A stretch of DNA of 64,000 nt, taken from positions 434,001-498,000 of the forward strand of contig NZ_FLKM01000009.1 of the NCBI RefSeq assembly GCF_900086585.1. Direction: 5' to 3'. The notes beneath the pieces were generated by a model. The model had not been told where the DNA came from, searched no databases, and saw only the letters and a program-made list of their open reading frames with translations. A program made the position numbers and the translations under genes. Each line of letters begins with the position of its first letter. Position 1 is the first letter of the stretch. Positions 33,069-40,999 of the stretch are shown here, piece by piece. This stretch comes from Emergencia timonensis (GTDB taxonomy: Bacteria; Bacillota; Clostridia; Peptostreptococcales; Anaerovoracaceae).

Positions 33069-34699
33069 TCCGGAAATAACTGTTTGTAACGTCGATAGAA
33101 GGTTGGCTGGCTCATCTTGAGCAGGGCAGCCGCTTTATGCGTGGAGCCGCCTTCCTCCATGGCCCTTGCAATCAAAATAGACTCCAGCTCTAATTTTGCC
33201 TCATGCATGGAGGGCAGACCTTTTACACTGATATTGCCTCCAGTGTTTGATCCAGAAACTGTATTGTCGGGATTGTCGAGTATCGTTTCATCACTGAGGA
33301 CAAATTGACGTTCTATGTAGTTATTGAGTTCTCTGATATTGCCTGGCCATTCCTTGTCGAGCAAGCTGTTTAGAAACCCTTCCGTCATCACTTTATTCTC
33401 ACCATATTTTTTGTTCAATGTGGACAACATTTTCTCCGCCAGAAGGGGAATATCTGACCGGCGTTCTCGCAGAGGGGGAATCTGTAAGTTAATGACGTTG
33501 AGCCGGAAGTAGAGATCCTGTCTGAATTCACCTGAGGCCGTCATGGCTTCCAAGTCTCTGTTTGTAGCGGCAATGATTCTCACATTCACTTTTCTGACCA
33601 CTGTGTCGCCTACACGGGTCAGTTCCCCATCTTGCAGCACGCGCAACAGAGCGGTCTGCAATTCTAAAGGAAGTTCGCCGACCTCGTCCAGAAAAAGGGT
33701 GCCGTTATCAGCCAGTTCGAACAAACCCATTTTCCCTTTAGGACTGGCGCCGGTAAAAGCGCCAGGCGCATAACCGAAGAGTTCGGATTCTAACAGATAT
33801 TTTGAGATGGCGCCGCAATTGGTTTTGACAAAAGGAGAAGCGTCATTTTGGCTGTGCCTGTGAATGTATTGCGCCACTACTTCTTTCCCCGTACCGGTTT
33901 CTCCCAGGATGAGCACGTTAGATCGCAGGCGAGAAACTTTTTTGGCCAAAGCCAGAACCTCTTTAAACTCTTCACTATTACAGATCACATTGTCACCTGC
34001 TGATTCCTCTAAGAGAGAGTTTTGCAGGAGCGCTCTTCTTTTCTTTTCAAAATGCAGTTCTTTCTGCAGGTTCACCAGCTCCGTAATATCTCTCACATTG
34101 GTAATCACTTTTACAACTTTTCCATCTTTATCGAATACGGGACTGCCCGTGATGACCACGTTTTTGTTGTTCTGGTTGGTCTGATTCAGGGTAATCGGTT
34201 TGCGGCTTCTAACCACGTCTTTTGTCAAAGTGACAGAAAGAACCCCGTCCCGCACTAAATCGTCCATATAGCTGTTCAGAAGAATGTTTCTGCTGATACC
34301 TGAAATTCGCTCATAAGCATCATTGAGGAAGATGGTCTTGCCCTTGGCGTCGGTAACGTAAATCCCATCATAGGCCGAATCCAGCAGTCCTTTGAACATA
34401 GCGTCACTATTTTGATCAGAAATATGCATATAGAGATAGCCGACCACATGATTGTCCGGCATCAACGCTTTTTTCTGCCAGTGTAAAGCGTTTTGCGGCA
34501 GGGGGCTGCTATAGATTTGTTTCGGTTCTTGATCTTCTGCCTGGGAAAGCACCTGGGAACCGCAGTGATTAGCAAAGAGCACCTTGTTTTCGCAGTCTGT
34601 AATTACTACGGCCAGGGGGAGGCAGTTCAGTATTTTTTTGATAAAGTCAATGGGGGCAGATGCTCCAGTCGATCCGATTAGCTGCTCTAAATTTTTCAT
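33065..34699 (-). CDS. PAS-domain sigma-54-dependent activator (enhancer-binding protein) 2
   Basis: 544 residues: two PAS-like domains (about 10-100 and 105-215), AAA+ with GETGTGKEVVAQYIHRH, the GAFTGA loop in YAPGAFTGASPKGKMG, LFLDEVGELPLELQ, and a Fis-type HTH at the C-terminus (THKAAALLKMSQPTFYRRYKQL). Close in plan to activator 1 but with an extra N-terminal PAS domain. Convergent with the CoA-pathway operon, so the block is flanked and interrupted by its own regulators. No sigma-54 box was found upstream of it; a long inverted repeat lies at 34771-34804. Confidence 0.93.
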   Translation of the reverse strand: MKNLEQLIGSTGASAPIDFIKKILNCLPLAVVITDCENKVLFANHCGSQVLSQAEDQEPKQIYSSPLPQNALHWQKKALMPDNHVVGYLYMHISDQNSDAMFKGLLDSAYDGIYVTDAKGKTIFLNDAYERISGISRNILLNSYMDDLVRDGVLSVTLTKDVVRSRKPITLNQTNQNNKNVVITGSPVFDKDGKVVKVITNVRDITELVNLQKELHFEKKRRALLQNSLLEESAGDNVICNSEEFKEVLALAKKVSRLRSNVLILGETGTGKEVVAQYIHRHSQNDASPFVKTNCGAISKYLLESELFGYAPGAFTGASPKGKMGLFELADNGTLFLDEVGELPLELQTALLRVLQDGELTRVGDTVVRKVNVRIIAATNRDLEAMTASGEFRQDLYFRLNVINLQIPPLRERRSDIPLLAEKMLSTLNKKYGENKVMTEGFLNSLLDKEWPGNIRELNNYIERQFVLSDETILDNPDNTVSGSNTGGNISVKGLPSMHEAKLELESILIARAMEEGGSTHKAAALLKMSQPTFYRRYKQLFPD

Positions 34700-34770
34700 C
34701 GATGCAGAATCCTTTACTTTGTCAGATTGGGAAATAAATTAACTTTATTATAGTAAACCGACGAAGAAAT

Positions 34771-34804
34771 GTCAACTTGCCCATGGTTCTTAAACCATGT
34801 TGAC
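34771..34804. promoter_or_regulatory. Inverted repeat upstream of activator 2
   Basis: GTCAAC (34771-34776) faces GTTGAC (34799-34804), and inside it CATGGTT (34782-34788) faces AACCATG (34793-34799). The core CATGTTGACT at 34796-34805 also occurs at 18889-18898 near the paired sigma-54 promoters. It is about 70-105 bp before the start of activator 2, suiting a regulator site. Confidence 0.45.
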
Positions 34805-34865
34805 TGAAGCGCCAGATGTATGGAAGGAAGCATATCATAGTGAGGCAGCTTTACTCGTCATTTTA

Positions 34866-35010
34866 CAAAAATAGCCGAAAGCACCTAACAATGTGCCCAC
34901 CGCAAAGGGAGTTCAGCCTGTGACAATGGCTGTAAACGTTGAAACTTCGTCACGACTTTTGTTCTTCCCACTATGCGAGCCAGTTTTGTTAGGCGCTTTT
35001 GAACGTTTTT
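34866..35010. ncRNA. Possible structured RNA (rod-like, about 120-145 nt), strand uncertain
   Basis: AAAGCACCTAACAA (34878-34891) and TTGTTAGGCGCTTT (34986-34999) form a 14-bp closing stem (one mismatch or G-U). Inside are further collinear stems: GCCC/GAGC, CGCA/TGCG, GGGA/TCCC and GTGAC/GTCAC, giving a long rod with bulges. On the minus strand a promoter (TTGCTA, 17 nt, TCTATT; complement of 35039-35044 and 35016-35021) would start transcription just before it, and the stem is followed by TATTTTTG. This recalls 6S RNA architecture but I cannot match a consensus. It could also be an intergenic palindrome with no transcript. No protein gene is visible in 34810-35140. Confidence 0.4.
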
Positions 35011-35145
35011 GGTCCAATAGAGGGTAACGCGTTGGCGATAGCAAATAAAAAATCTTGATTGACCTCTTTGTAAAAAATATGATCAAACCACTGGTTTTTG
35101 GCTGCAAAACGTAGTACAATGGTTTTAGCACAAGGAGGAACAAAC

Positions 35146-35607
35146 ATGGACTATAGAATCGCTTTGAAACAACTCATTGAGGAATATCGGGACGGAATCA
35201 TGGAAATATATCAGGTGACGACGACTGCCGCCATGAAGGACGCAAAAAAGCTGGGGTTATTTAAGAAGAGAAAATTCGGCGATTATATCGAAAACTTTCG
35301 AAGCCATATGGAAGCTGCCCGAGCGCTGAACGTCGATGCCATCGAAATACCTGAGACGGACGAAGAATCCAGGACATTGGCCGACCTATTAAAAAAGAGC
35401 ATTCAATCCTTCTGTCTGCTGTGTGATCTCAGCGTAGAGTTTTATGAAATGGCAGAGAAAAAACAATATAAAGACAGTGGCATCAGCGTAGAGCAGTATA
35501 CCAAAGCCCTAGGGCAGATGCAGAGGGTTCTCATGCGCTCTCTCGAGGATCTGAATACCTTAGGACAAGCATATGGAGAGTATCATACTGACGATCTTGC
35601 CGATTAA
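35146..35607 (+). CDS. Conserved-looking hypothetical protein, all-helical
   Basis: 153 residues from ATG 35146, chosen for the AAGGAGG just upstream; TACAAT at 35115-35120 is a likely -10 box. Soluble, helical and rich in charged residues (LKQLIEEYRDGIMEIY; TLADLLKKSIQSFCLLCDLSVEFYEMAEKKQYK). No motif or family recognised. The end overlaps the convergent FeoB-like gene by 48 bp. Confidence 0.6.
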   Translation: MDYRIALKQLIEEYRDGIMEIYQVTTTAAMKDAKKLGLFKKRKFGDYIENFRSHMEAARALNVDAIEIPETDEESRTLADLLKKSIQSFCLLCDLSVEFYEMAEKKQYKDSGISVEQYTKALGQMQRVLMRSLEDLNTLGQAYGEYHTDDLAD

Positions 35608-36465
35608 TATGGAGATGATTAAGCTTCCCAGCCAAATCAAACAGGCCTTGGGGAGCTTTTGTTGTTTGATCAAGAGAATACTGGAATTGAAGCAGGGAAC
35701 GGAGAATGTCATAATCATAAGCATGACGATCAGCTGCACCGCGTCGAAGGTTCCTTTGCCGGCAAGGGATAATAGTGTTGCAGAACCGAAGTCACGTTTG
35801 AGAATGTTGAGCACGAAGAGGCTGGCCGCTTCTTTTGGCAGATGGAGAAACCCTTCCATAAAAGGGCCAAAGGCCTCTGATATGAAATCCAGAATACCGA
35901 AATGGGCGGCTATGCTGATGATGATGCTGCCGCCGCAAAAGGGCAATGCGGTTTCCGCCACAGATAAAAACGCTTCTTTGACAATACGAAACAGATTAAA
36001 AGAAGACGTATCATTGGATATTTTGACTAATCCCTCATTTAACGGATATATCCGGGAAATGAGAAAATAGATGGCGGCCATAAAAGCAAAACAAAAAAAC
36101 AGATAGACTAGAAAGACGCGCAGGGTAACCATGGCGGCAAAGGTTGCGATGATGGCCAACTGGGAGGAACAGGGAATGACTAGGATTAACAGCCAGATCA
36201 TACGCGTCCTCATGGGAGGACTTTTCACGTAATCTAAAGATGCCAGGGCCACAGTGGTGCAGCCCAGACCGATGAAGCCGTAAAAAAACTGATTGATCAG
36301 AGGACTCGTTTTTTGTAAAAATGGAATTTTAGGTAATATTTGTCCAAAAACTCCTAAGAATACCATAATAGGAAAAAGTACCAGAAACAGATACCTGGGA
36401 GTCAGGGTCAGGAGACCGAAGTCACCGAATAAGATTACGTGCAAAAGAGTTGTAATATTGTTCAT
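35560..36465 (-). CDS. FeoB-like gate permease lacking the G domain
   Basis: 301 residues, about eight TM helices. The gate pattern of FeoB is visible twice: GLGCTTVALAS with SPPMRTRMIWLLILVIPCSSQLAII (FeoB: GxGCxxPAxxx, then R-x-R and PxxSCSAxLP) and EAASLFVLNILKRDFGSATLL with FSVPCFNSSILLIKQQ (FeoB: RKEL-A, VPC-x-A). The cytosolic GTPase and the FeoA partner are absent and no such gene is adjacent. It may transport a metal or nucleoside-type solute; substrate unknown. The first gate has Cys-Thr-Thr where FeoB has Cys-x-x-Pro, so specificity may differ. Confidence 0.65.
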   Translation of the reverse strand: MNNITTLLHVILFGDFGLLTLTPRYLFLVLFPIMVFLGVFGQILPKIPFLQKTSPLINQFFYGFIGLGCTTVALASLDYVKSPPMRTRMIWLLILVIPCSSQLAIIATFAAMVTLRVFLVYLFFCFAFMAAIYFLISRIYPLNEGLVKISNDTSSFNLFRIVKEAFLSVAETALPFCGGSIIISIAAHFGILDFISEAFGPFMEGFLHLPKEAASLFVLNILKRDFGSATLLSLAGKGTFDAVQLIVMLMIMTFSVPCFNSSILLIKQQKLPKACLIWLGSLIISILIGKIVSMILSICLS

Positions 36466-36549
36466 TTCTCCTTTTTAATCCTTTCAAAGAATGGTATACT
36501 ATATGTGTATGTTTAAAAATAGATTTCATGAAAGAAAGAGGTACATCGG

Positions 36550-37767
36550 GTGGGAGCAATTGAAATCATCATGGTAATACTATCTGGTCTGACTCTAGTG
36601 ATGCTGTTTTTCGTCTACAGCAGATTTTCTGCCGTACAGAGGGAGATGAAAGAATCCAGAGTGGAGACAATTCAATACATAAATAGTTCCTTTAAAAACT
36701 TCGGAGATATGGTCTCGGGCAATCAAAAAGAAATTACCCAGATGCAGGACAGGCGGCTTTATGAGCTGAACGAAAAATTTAACCATATGTCTTTGGAGAA
36801 TGAACAGAAATTGGAGAATATCCGCTTCACCATGTCTAAGAAAATTGGAGAACTGACGGAGGACAATAACCGGCAGCTAGAACAAATGCGGCAGACGGTT
36901 GATGAAAAGCTGCAGAAGACTTTGGAAGACCGCATCGGACAATCCTTTCAGATGGTCAGCGAAAGACTGGAACAGGTATACAAAGGCCTGGGCGAAATGC
37001 AGACCCTTGCGGCAGGGGTAGGAGATTTAAAAAAGGTCCTTTCCAACGTAAAAACCAGAGGAATTCTAGGCGAAATTCAGTTGGGAGCCATACTGGAGCA
37101 GATTTTATCCCCCGATCAATACGAAGAAAACGTCACTACCAAGAGTACGGGCGCAGAGCGGGTCGAATATGCCGTCAAGCTGCCGGGAGAGGACGATAAG
37201 TTTGTGTATCTGCCCATTGACGCTAAATTTCCAGCAGATGCCTATTCTAAATTGGAGGACGCTTACGATACAGGAGATACAGCAGCAATCGAGGCAGCGG
37301 GCAAAAACCTGGAGCGTGTAATCAAGTCTGAAGCAAAAGATATCAAAGAGAAATATATTGAACCGCCAAGTACGACAGATTTTGGCATCATGTTCCTGCC
37401 CTTCGAAGGTCTGTACGCAGAGGTGGTCAGGCGAGGGCTGGTAGAAGTACTGCAGCGTGACTATAAAGTCAACATCGCAGGTCCTACGACCATGGCTGCC
37501 TTGCTGAACAGCTTACAGATGGGTTTTAAAACCCTGGCCATACAGAAACATTCCAGCGAGGTCTGGGATATTCTGGGCGCTGTAAAAAATGAATTCGGCA
37601 AATTTGAAGACGTTTTAACGGCGGCACAGAAAAAACTCAACCAGGCTAATGACGACCTGGATAAGCTGGTGGGAACCAGATCGAGAATGATTAGAAGCAA
37701 GCTTCGCAAAGTAACGACACTTACAGATGAAGACTCATCTGCATTACTTGAGTTAGAGGAGAAATAA
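36550..37767 (+). CDS. rmuC: RmuC-family DNA recombination protein
   Basis: 405 residues, GTG start after GAAAGAGG. One N-terminal TM or signal-anchor helix, a long coiled coil (about 30-150), then the RmuC nuclease-like domain: RGILGEIQLGAILEQILSPDQYEEN, LPIDAKFPADAYSKL, STTDFGIMFLPFEGLYAEVVRR and GPTTMAALLNSLQMGF. The family restrains recombination at inverted repeats; exact activity is unclear. First gene of an operon that continues with the phosphoesterase 4 bp downstream. Confidence 0.9.
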   Translation: MGAIEIIMVILSGLTLVMLFFVYSRFSAVQREMKESRVETIQYINSSFKNFGDMVSGNQKEITQMQDRRLYELNEKFNHMSLENEQKLENIRFTMSKKIGELTEDNNRQLEQMRQTVDEKLQKTLEDRIGQSFQMVSERLEQVYKGLGEMQTLAAGVGDLKKVLSNVKTRGILGEIQLGAILEQILSPDQYEENVTTKSTGAERVEYAVKLPGEDDKFVYLPIDAKFPADAYSKLEDAYDTGDTAAIEAAGKNLERVIKSEAKDIKEKYIEPPSTTDFGIMFLPFEGLYAEVVRRGLVEVLQRDYKVNIAGPTTMAALLNSLQMGFKTLAIQKHSSEVWDILGAVKNEFGKFEDVLTAAQKKLNQANDDLDKLVGTRSRMIRSKLRKVTTLTDEDSSALLELEEK

Positions 37768-37770
37768 ACC

Positions 37771-38493
37771 TTGAGAATTTATGCAATAGGCGATTTGCAT
37801 CTGTCCTTCGATGAAAGGATAGAAAAACCCATGGACATCTTTGGTCCCAGATGGGTCAATCACCACGAAAGAGTAAAAGAAAAATGGGAGAGCCTTGTGG
37901 GACCAGAAGACGTGGTCATCATACCTGGCGATGTTTCCTGGGGCCTGCGTCAGGAAGAGGCCATCGCAGATTTGGATTGGATTCACAATCTGCCGGGCAG
38001 AAAAGTAATCACCAAAGGCAATCACGACCTATGGTGGACTTCGGTCACGAAGCTGAATCGGTTATACGATGACATGAACTTTCTGCAGAACCACTGCTAT
38101 CTGGTAGACGAAAACATTGCCATCTGCGGAACCAGAGGCTGGATTTGCCCTGGTATGGAAGGCTTTGACGAACACGACCAGAAGATCTACAACAGAGAGC
38201 TGCTGCGGCTTGAGTTTTCACTGAAAGAAGCGAAGAGCAGCGGCGCCAAGACCATCATAGCGGCGCTTCATTATCCGCCGACCAACGACAAGATGCAGGG
38301 GTCGGGTTTTACTGAGATGCTGACAGAATACGGTGTAAAACTGTGTGTATACGGACATTTGCACGGCAAAGATGCTTTTAAAAATGGAATTAAAGGCATC
38401 CTGAACCGCGTAGAATATAAATTGGTTTCCCTCGATTACCTCGAAGGGCAGCCGGAACTAATATTTGATCGAAACGAAAATAAAGGTGGGTGA
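37771..38493 (+). CDS. Calcineurin-like metallophosphoesterase
   Basis: 240 residues, TTG start (GAGGAGAAATAAACC before it). Metal ligands: GDLHLSF (D-x-H), GDVSWG, GNHDLWW, and later ALHYPP and YGHLHGKD. Cytosolic, dinuclear metal site. Related to uncharacterised clostridial phosphoesterases; substrate unknown. Sits between rmuC and deoB with almost no spacing. Confidence 0.87.
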   Translation: MRIYAIGDLHLSFDERIEKPMDIFGPRWVNHHERVKEKWESLVGPEDVVIIPGDVSWGLRQEEAIADLDWIHNLPGRKVITKGNHDLWWTSVTKLNRLYDDMNFLQNHCYLVDENIAICGTRGWICPGMEGFDEHDQKIYNRELLRLEFSLKEAKSSGAKTIIAALHYPPTNDKMQGSGFTEMLTEYGVKLCVYGHLHGKDAFKNGIKGILNRVEYKLVSLDYLEGQPELIFDRNENKGG

Positions 38494-38498
38494 GCAAA

Positions 38499-39668
38499 AT
38501 GAAAAGGGTAGTATTGATCGTAATGGACAGTATGGGGGTTGGAGCGCTGCCTGACGCCGAGAAGTATGGAGACAAGGGTGCGGACACCTTTGGTCACATT
38601 GTTTTAGAGAACAGTAATTTTGAGATTCCTAATTTGCGGGAACTGGGTCTGGGAAATATTCCAGGCGTAGCGGATGGGAAACTGAAAATAGACGAGCCAG
38701 TGGGAGACTTTGGAAAGATCAAAGAGCTTTCAATTGGAAAAGATACCATAACTGGCCATTGGGAAATCACAGGACTGGAGACGAAGACGCCGTTTAAAAC
38801 CTATCCCGACGGTTTTCCAAAGGAATTCATGGAAGCTTTTGAAAAGAAAATTGGCGTAGGCTGCCTGGGCAATTATCCTGCCTCTGGCACCGAAATTATT
38901 GAAGAACTGGGGCCAGAACACGAGAAGACCGGTAAACCCATCGTCTATACTTCTGCCGACAGCGTCTTCCAGATTGCAGCCAATACCGACGTGATCCCTC
39001 TGGGAAGACTGTACGAAATCTGCGAGGCGGCCAGAAAACTTTTGGTGGGCGACTGGGCCTGCGGCAGAGTTATCGCCAGACCCTATATCATGGAGAATGG
39101 CAAGAGGGTCAGAACCTCTGACCGGAAAGATTACGCTGTGTCACCGAGTGGAGAAACCCTTTTGGACAAGGTGAAGAAAACGGGGAAGACCGTATATGCG
39201 ATTGGCAAGATCAGCGATATTTTCAACGGACAGGGCGTAACCCAGGCGGTGCACACAGATAACAACATGGACGGTGTGAACAAGACTATCACAGCCTTAA
39301 AACAGCGGTTTGAAGGTTTTATTTTTACGAATCTGGTGGATTTCGATTCTAAATTCGGCCACAGAAGAGATCCCATCGGATACGGTCAGGCAATTATGGA
39401 ATTCGACCACAAACTGCCAGAAATTATCATGGCCATGGAGGATGACGACCTGCTGATGATCTGTGCAGACCACGGCAATGACCCCGTCCACAGCGGCTGG
39501 GACCATACCAGAGAGTACGTGCCGATTTTGGTATGGGGAAAGAAGATCAAAGCGGGTATGGATTTAGGCGTTCGCAGTTCCTTTGCCGATATCGGGGCCA
39601 CCATTGCAGAGTATCTGGACGCAGAGCCTACGCACATCGGGGAGAGCTTTTTAAAGGAGATTTTTTAG
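38499..39668 (+). CDS. deoB: Phosphopentomutase
   Basis: 389 residues, the family length. I place the start at ATG 38499 (MKRVVLIVMDSMGVG), 6 nt after the overlapping upstream stop; a GTG at 38490 is in frame. Alkaline-phosphatase superfamily: MDSMGVGALPDAEKYGDKGADTFGH, the phospho-acceptor Thr in KDTITGHWEI, NLVDFDSKFGHRRD, and CADHGNDPVHSGWDHTREYVP. It converts (deoxy)ribose-1-phosphate to the 5-phosphate. Next to a nucleoside phosphorylase, giving nucleoside salvage and breakdown. Confidence 0.95.
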   Translation: MKRVVLIVMDSMGVGALPDAEKYGDKGADTFGHIVLENSNFEIPNLRELGLGNIPGVADGKLKIDEPVGDFGKIKELSIGKDTITGHWEITGLETKTPFKTYPDGFPKEFMEAFEKKIGVGCLGNYPASGTEIIEELGPEHEKTGKPIVYTSADSVFQIAANTDVIPLGRLYEICEAARKLLVGDWACGRVIARPYIMENGKRVRTSDRKDYAVSPSGETLLDKVKKTGKTVYAIGKISDIFNGQGVTQAVHTDNNMDGVNKTITALKQRFEGFIFTNLVDFDSKFGHRRDPIGYGQAIMEFDHKLPEIIMAMEDDDLLMICADHGNDPVHSGWDHTREYVPILVWGKKIKAGMDLGVRSSFADIGATIAEYLDAEPTHIGESFLKEIF

Positions 39669-39670
39669 AA

Positions 39671-40978
39671 ATGAATATGAATGATATCATTTTAAAAAAG
39701 AGGGATGGCGGTAAGCTGACACAGGCAGAAATTCAGTACTTTGTCAAAGGATATGTAGCGGAGGAGATTCCGGACTATCAGGCATCCGCCCTTCTGATGG
39801 CAATCTATTTTCAGAAGATGGATAAAGAAGAAACCTTCGAGCTGACTAACGCGATGAGATATTCTGGAGATAATATCGATTTATCCGGCATCAAAGGGAT
39901 CAAAGTAGATAAACATTCTACGGGCGGCGTAGGGGATAAGACCACTTTGATCGTGGCGCCCCTGGCGGCCGCCTGCGGTGTTCCTATCGCAAAGATGAGC
40001 GGCCGCGGTCTCGGCTTTACTGGCGGGACGGGAGATAAGCTGGAAGCCATACCCGGCTTCCAGACAGCACTGGAGGCTGGGCAATTTCTCTCTCAGGTCA
40101 ATGAAATCGGCATTTCTGTCATCGGACAGACAGCCCATATCACGCCGGCCGATAAAAAACTCTACGCTCTGCGTGATGTGACGGGAACTGTAGAGAATCT
40201 CAGCTTAATTGCCGCCAGCATCATGAGTAAAAAGCTGGCAGCCGGCAGTGACGCCATCGTCTTAGACGTAAAATGCGGCAACGGAGCCTTCATGGACAAT
40301 CTGGCGGACGCAGCGGCCTTAGGCAGGATGATGTGCGAAATCGGCGTTGCGGCCGGCAGGCGGACTGTGGCGGCGATTACAGATATGAGTCAGCCTCTGG
40401 GCCAGGCGGTGGGCAACAGCCTGGAGGTCATCGAGGCCATCGAGACCCTGAAAGGGAACGGACCAGAGGATATTACGGAACTATCTTTACGCCTTGCCGG
40501 AATCATGATCTACCTGGGAGGAAGGGTGAAAACCCATGCAGAAGGACAGATCATGGCTCAGCAGGCGCTGGTCAGCGGCGCGGGGCTTGAAAAACTGAAG
40601 AGTTTTATTGCAAAGCAGGGCGGCGATACGGCAGTGGTTGATGATTACAGCCGTTTCCCACGTGCATCAGTAAAAAAAGATATCGTAGCCTGGGAAAGCG
40701 GTTTTGTTCACGGTATCAGCGCAAAGTCCATCGGTCTGGCGTCACAGCATACTGGCGCAGGCAGAGCGACGAAGGAAGACGCCGTCGATTTAGCAGCGGG
40801 TATCTATATACATAAGAAAGTAGGCGACCGTGTCTATAAAGGAGAATCCCTTGCAACTGTCTACGGCAACAATAAGAATAAAGTAGCCAATGCAGAAAAA
40901 GAAGCGGCCAAGGCCTTCTCAATCAACAGAGAAAAACCAGATCGACCAGAAATGATGAAAGAAATATTAGGACTATAA
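39671..40978 (+). CDS. Pyrimidine-nucleoside (or thymidine) phosphorylase
   Basis: 435 residues from ATG 39671 (AAAGGAG before it, 2 bp after deoB). Motifs: KHSTGGVGDKTTLIVAPLAAACGVPIAKMSGRGLGFTGGTGDKLE (phosphate and base site), KLYALRDVTGTV, SIMSKKLAAGSDAIVLDVKCGNGAFM. Cleaves pyrimidine nucleosides with phosphate to the base and (deoxy)ribose-1-phosphate, the substrate of DeoB. The length and C-terminus suit Pdp of Firmicutes (dual uridine/thymidine) better than DeoA, but I cannot separate them by eye. Confidence 0.92.
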   Translation: MNMNDIILKKRDGGKLTQAEIQYFVKGYVAEEIPDYQASALLMAIYFQKMDKEETFELTNAMRYSGDNIDLSGIKGIKVDKHSTGGVGDKTTLIVAPLAAACGVPIAKMSGRGLGFTGGTGDKLEAIPGFQTALEAGQFLSQVNEIGISVIGQTAHITPADKKLYALRDVTGTVENLSLIAASIMSKKLAAGSDAIVLDVKCGNGAFMDNLADAAALGRMMCEIGVAAGRRTVAAITDMSQPLGQAVGNSLEVIEAIETLKGNGPEDITELSLRLAGIMIYLGGRVKTHAEGQIMAQQALVSGAGLEKLKSFIAKQGGDTAVVDDYSRFPRASVKKDIVAWESGFVHGISAKSIGLASQHTGAGRATKEDAVDLAAGIYIHKKVGDRVYKGESLATVYGNNKNKVANAEKEAAKAFSINREKPDRPEMMKEILGL

Positions 40979-40999
40979 CAGGTGAAATCAGGTGTGTGA

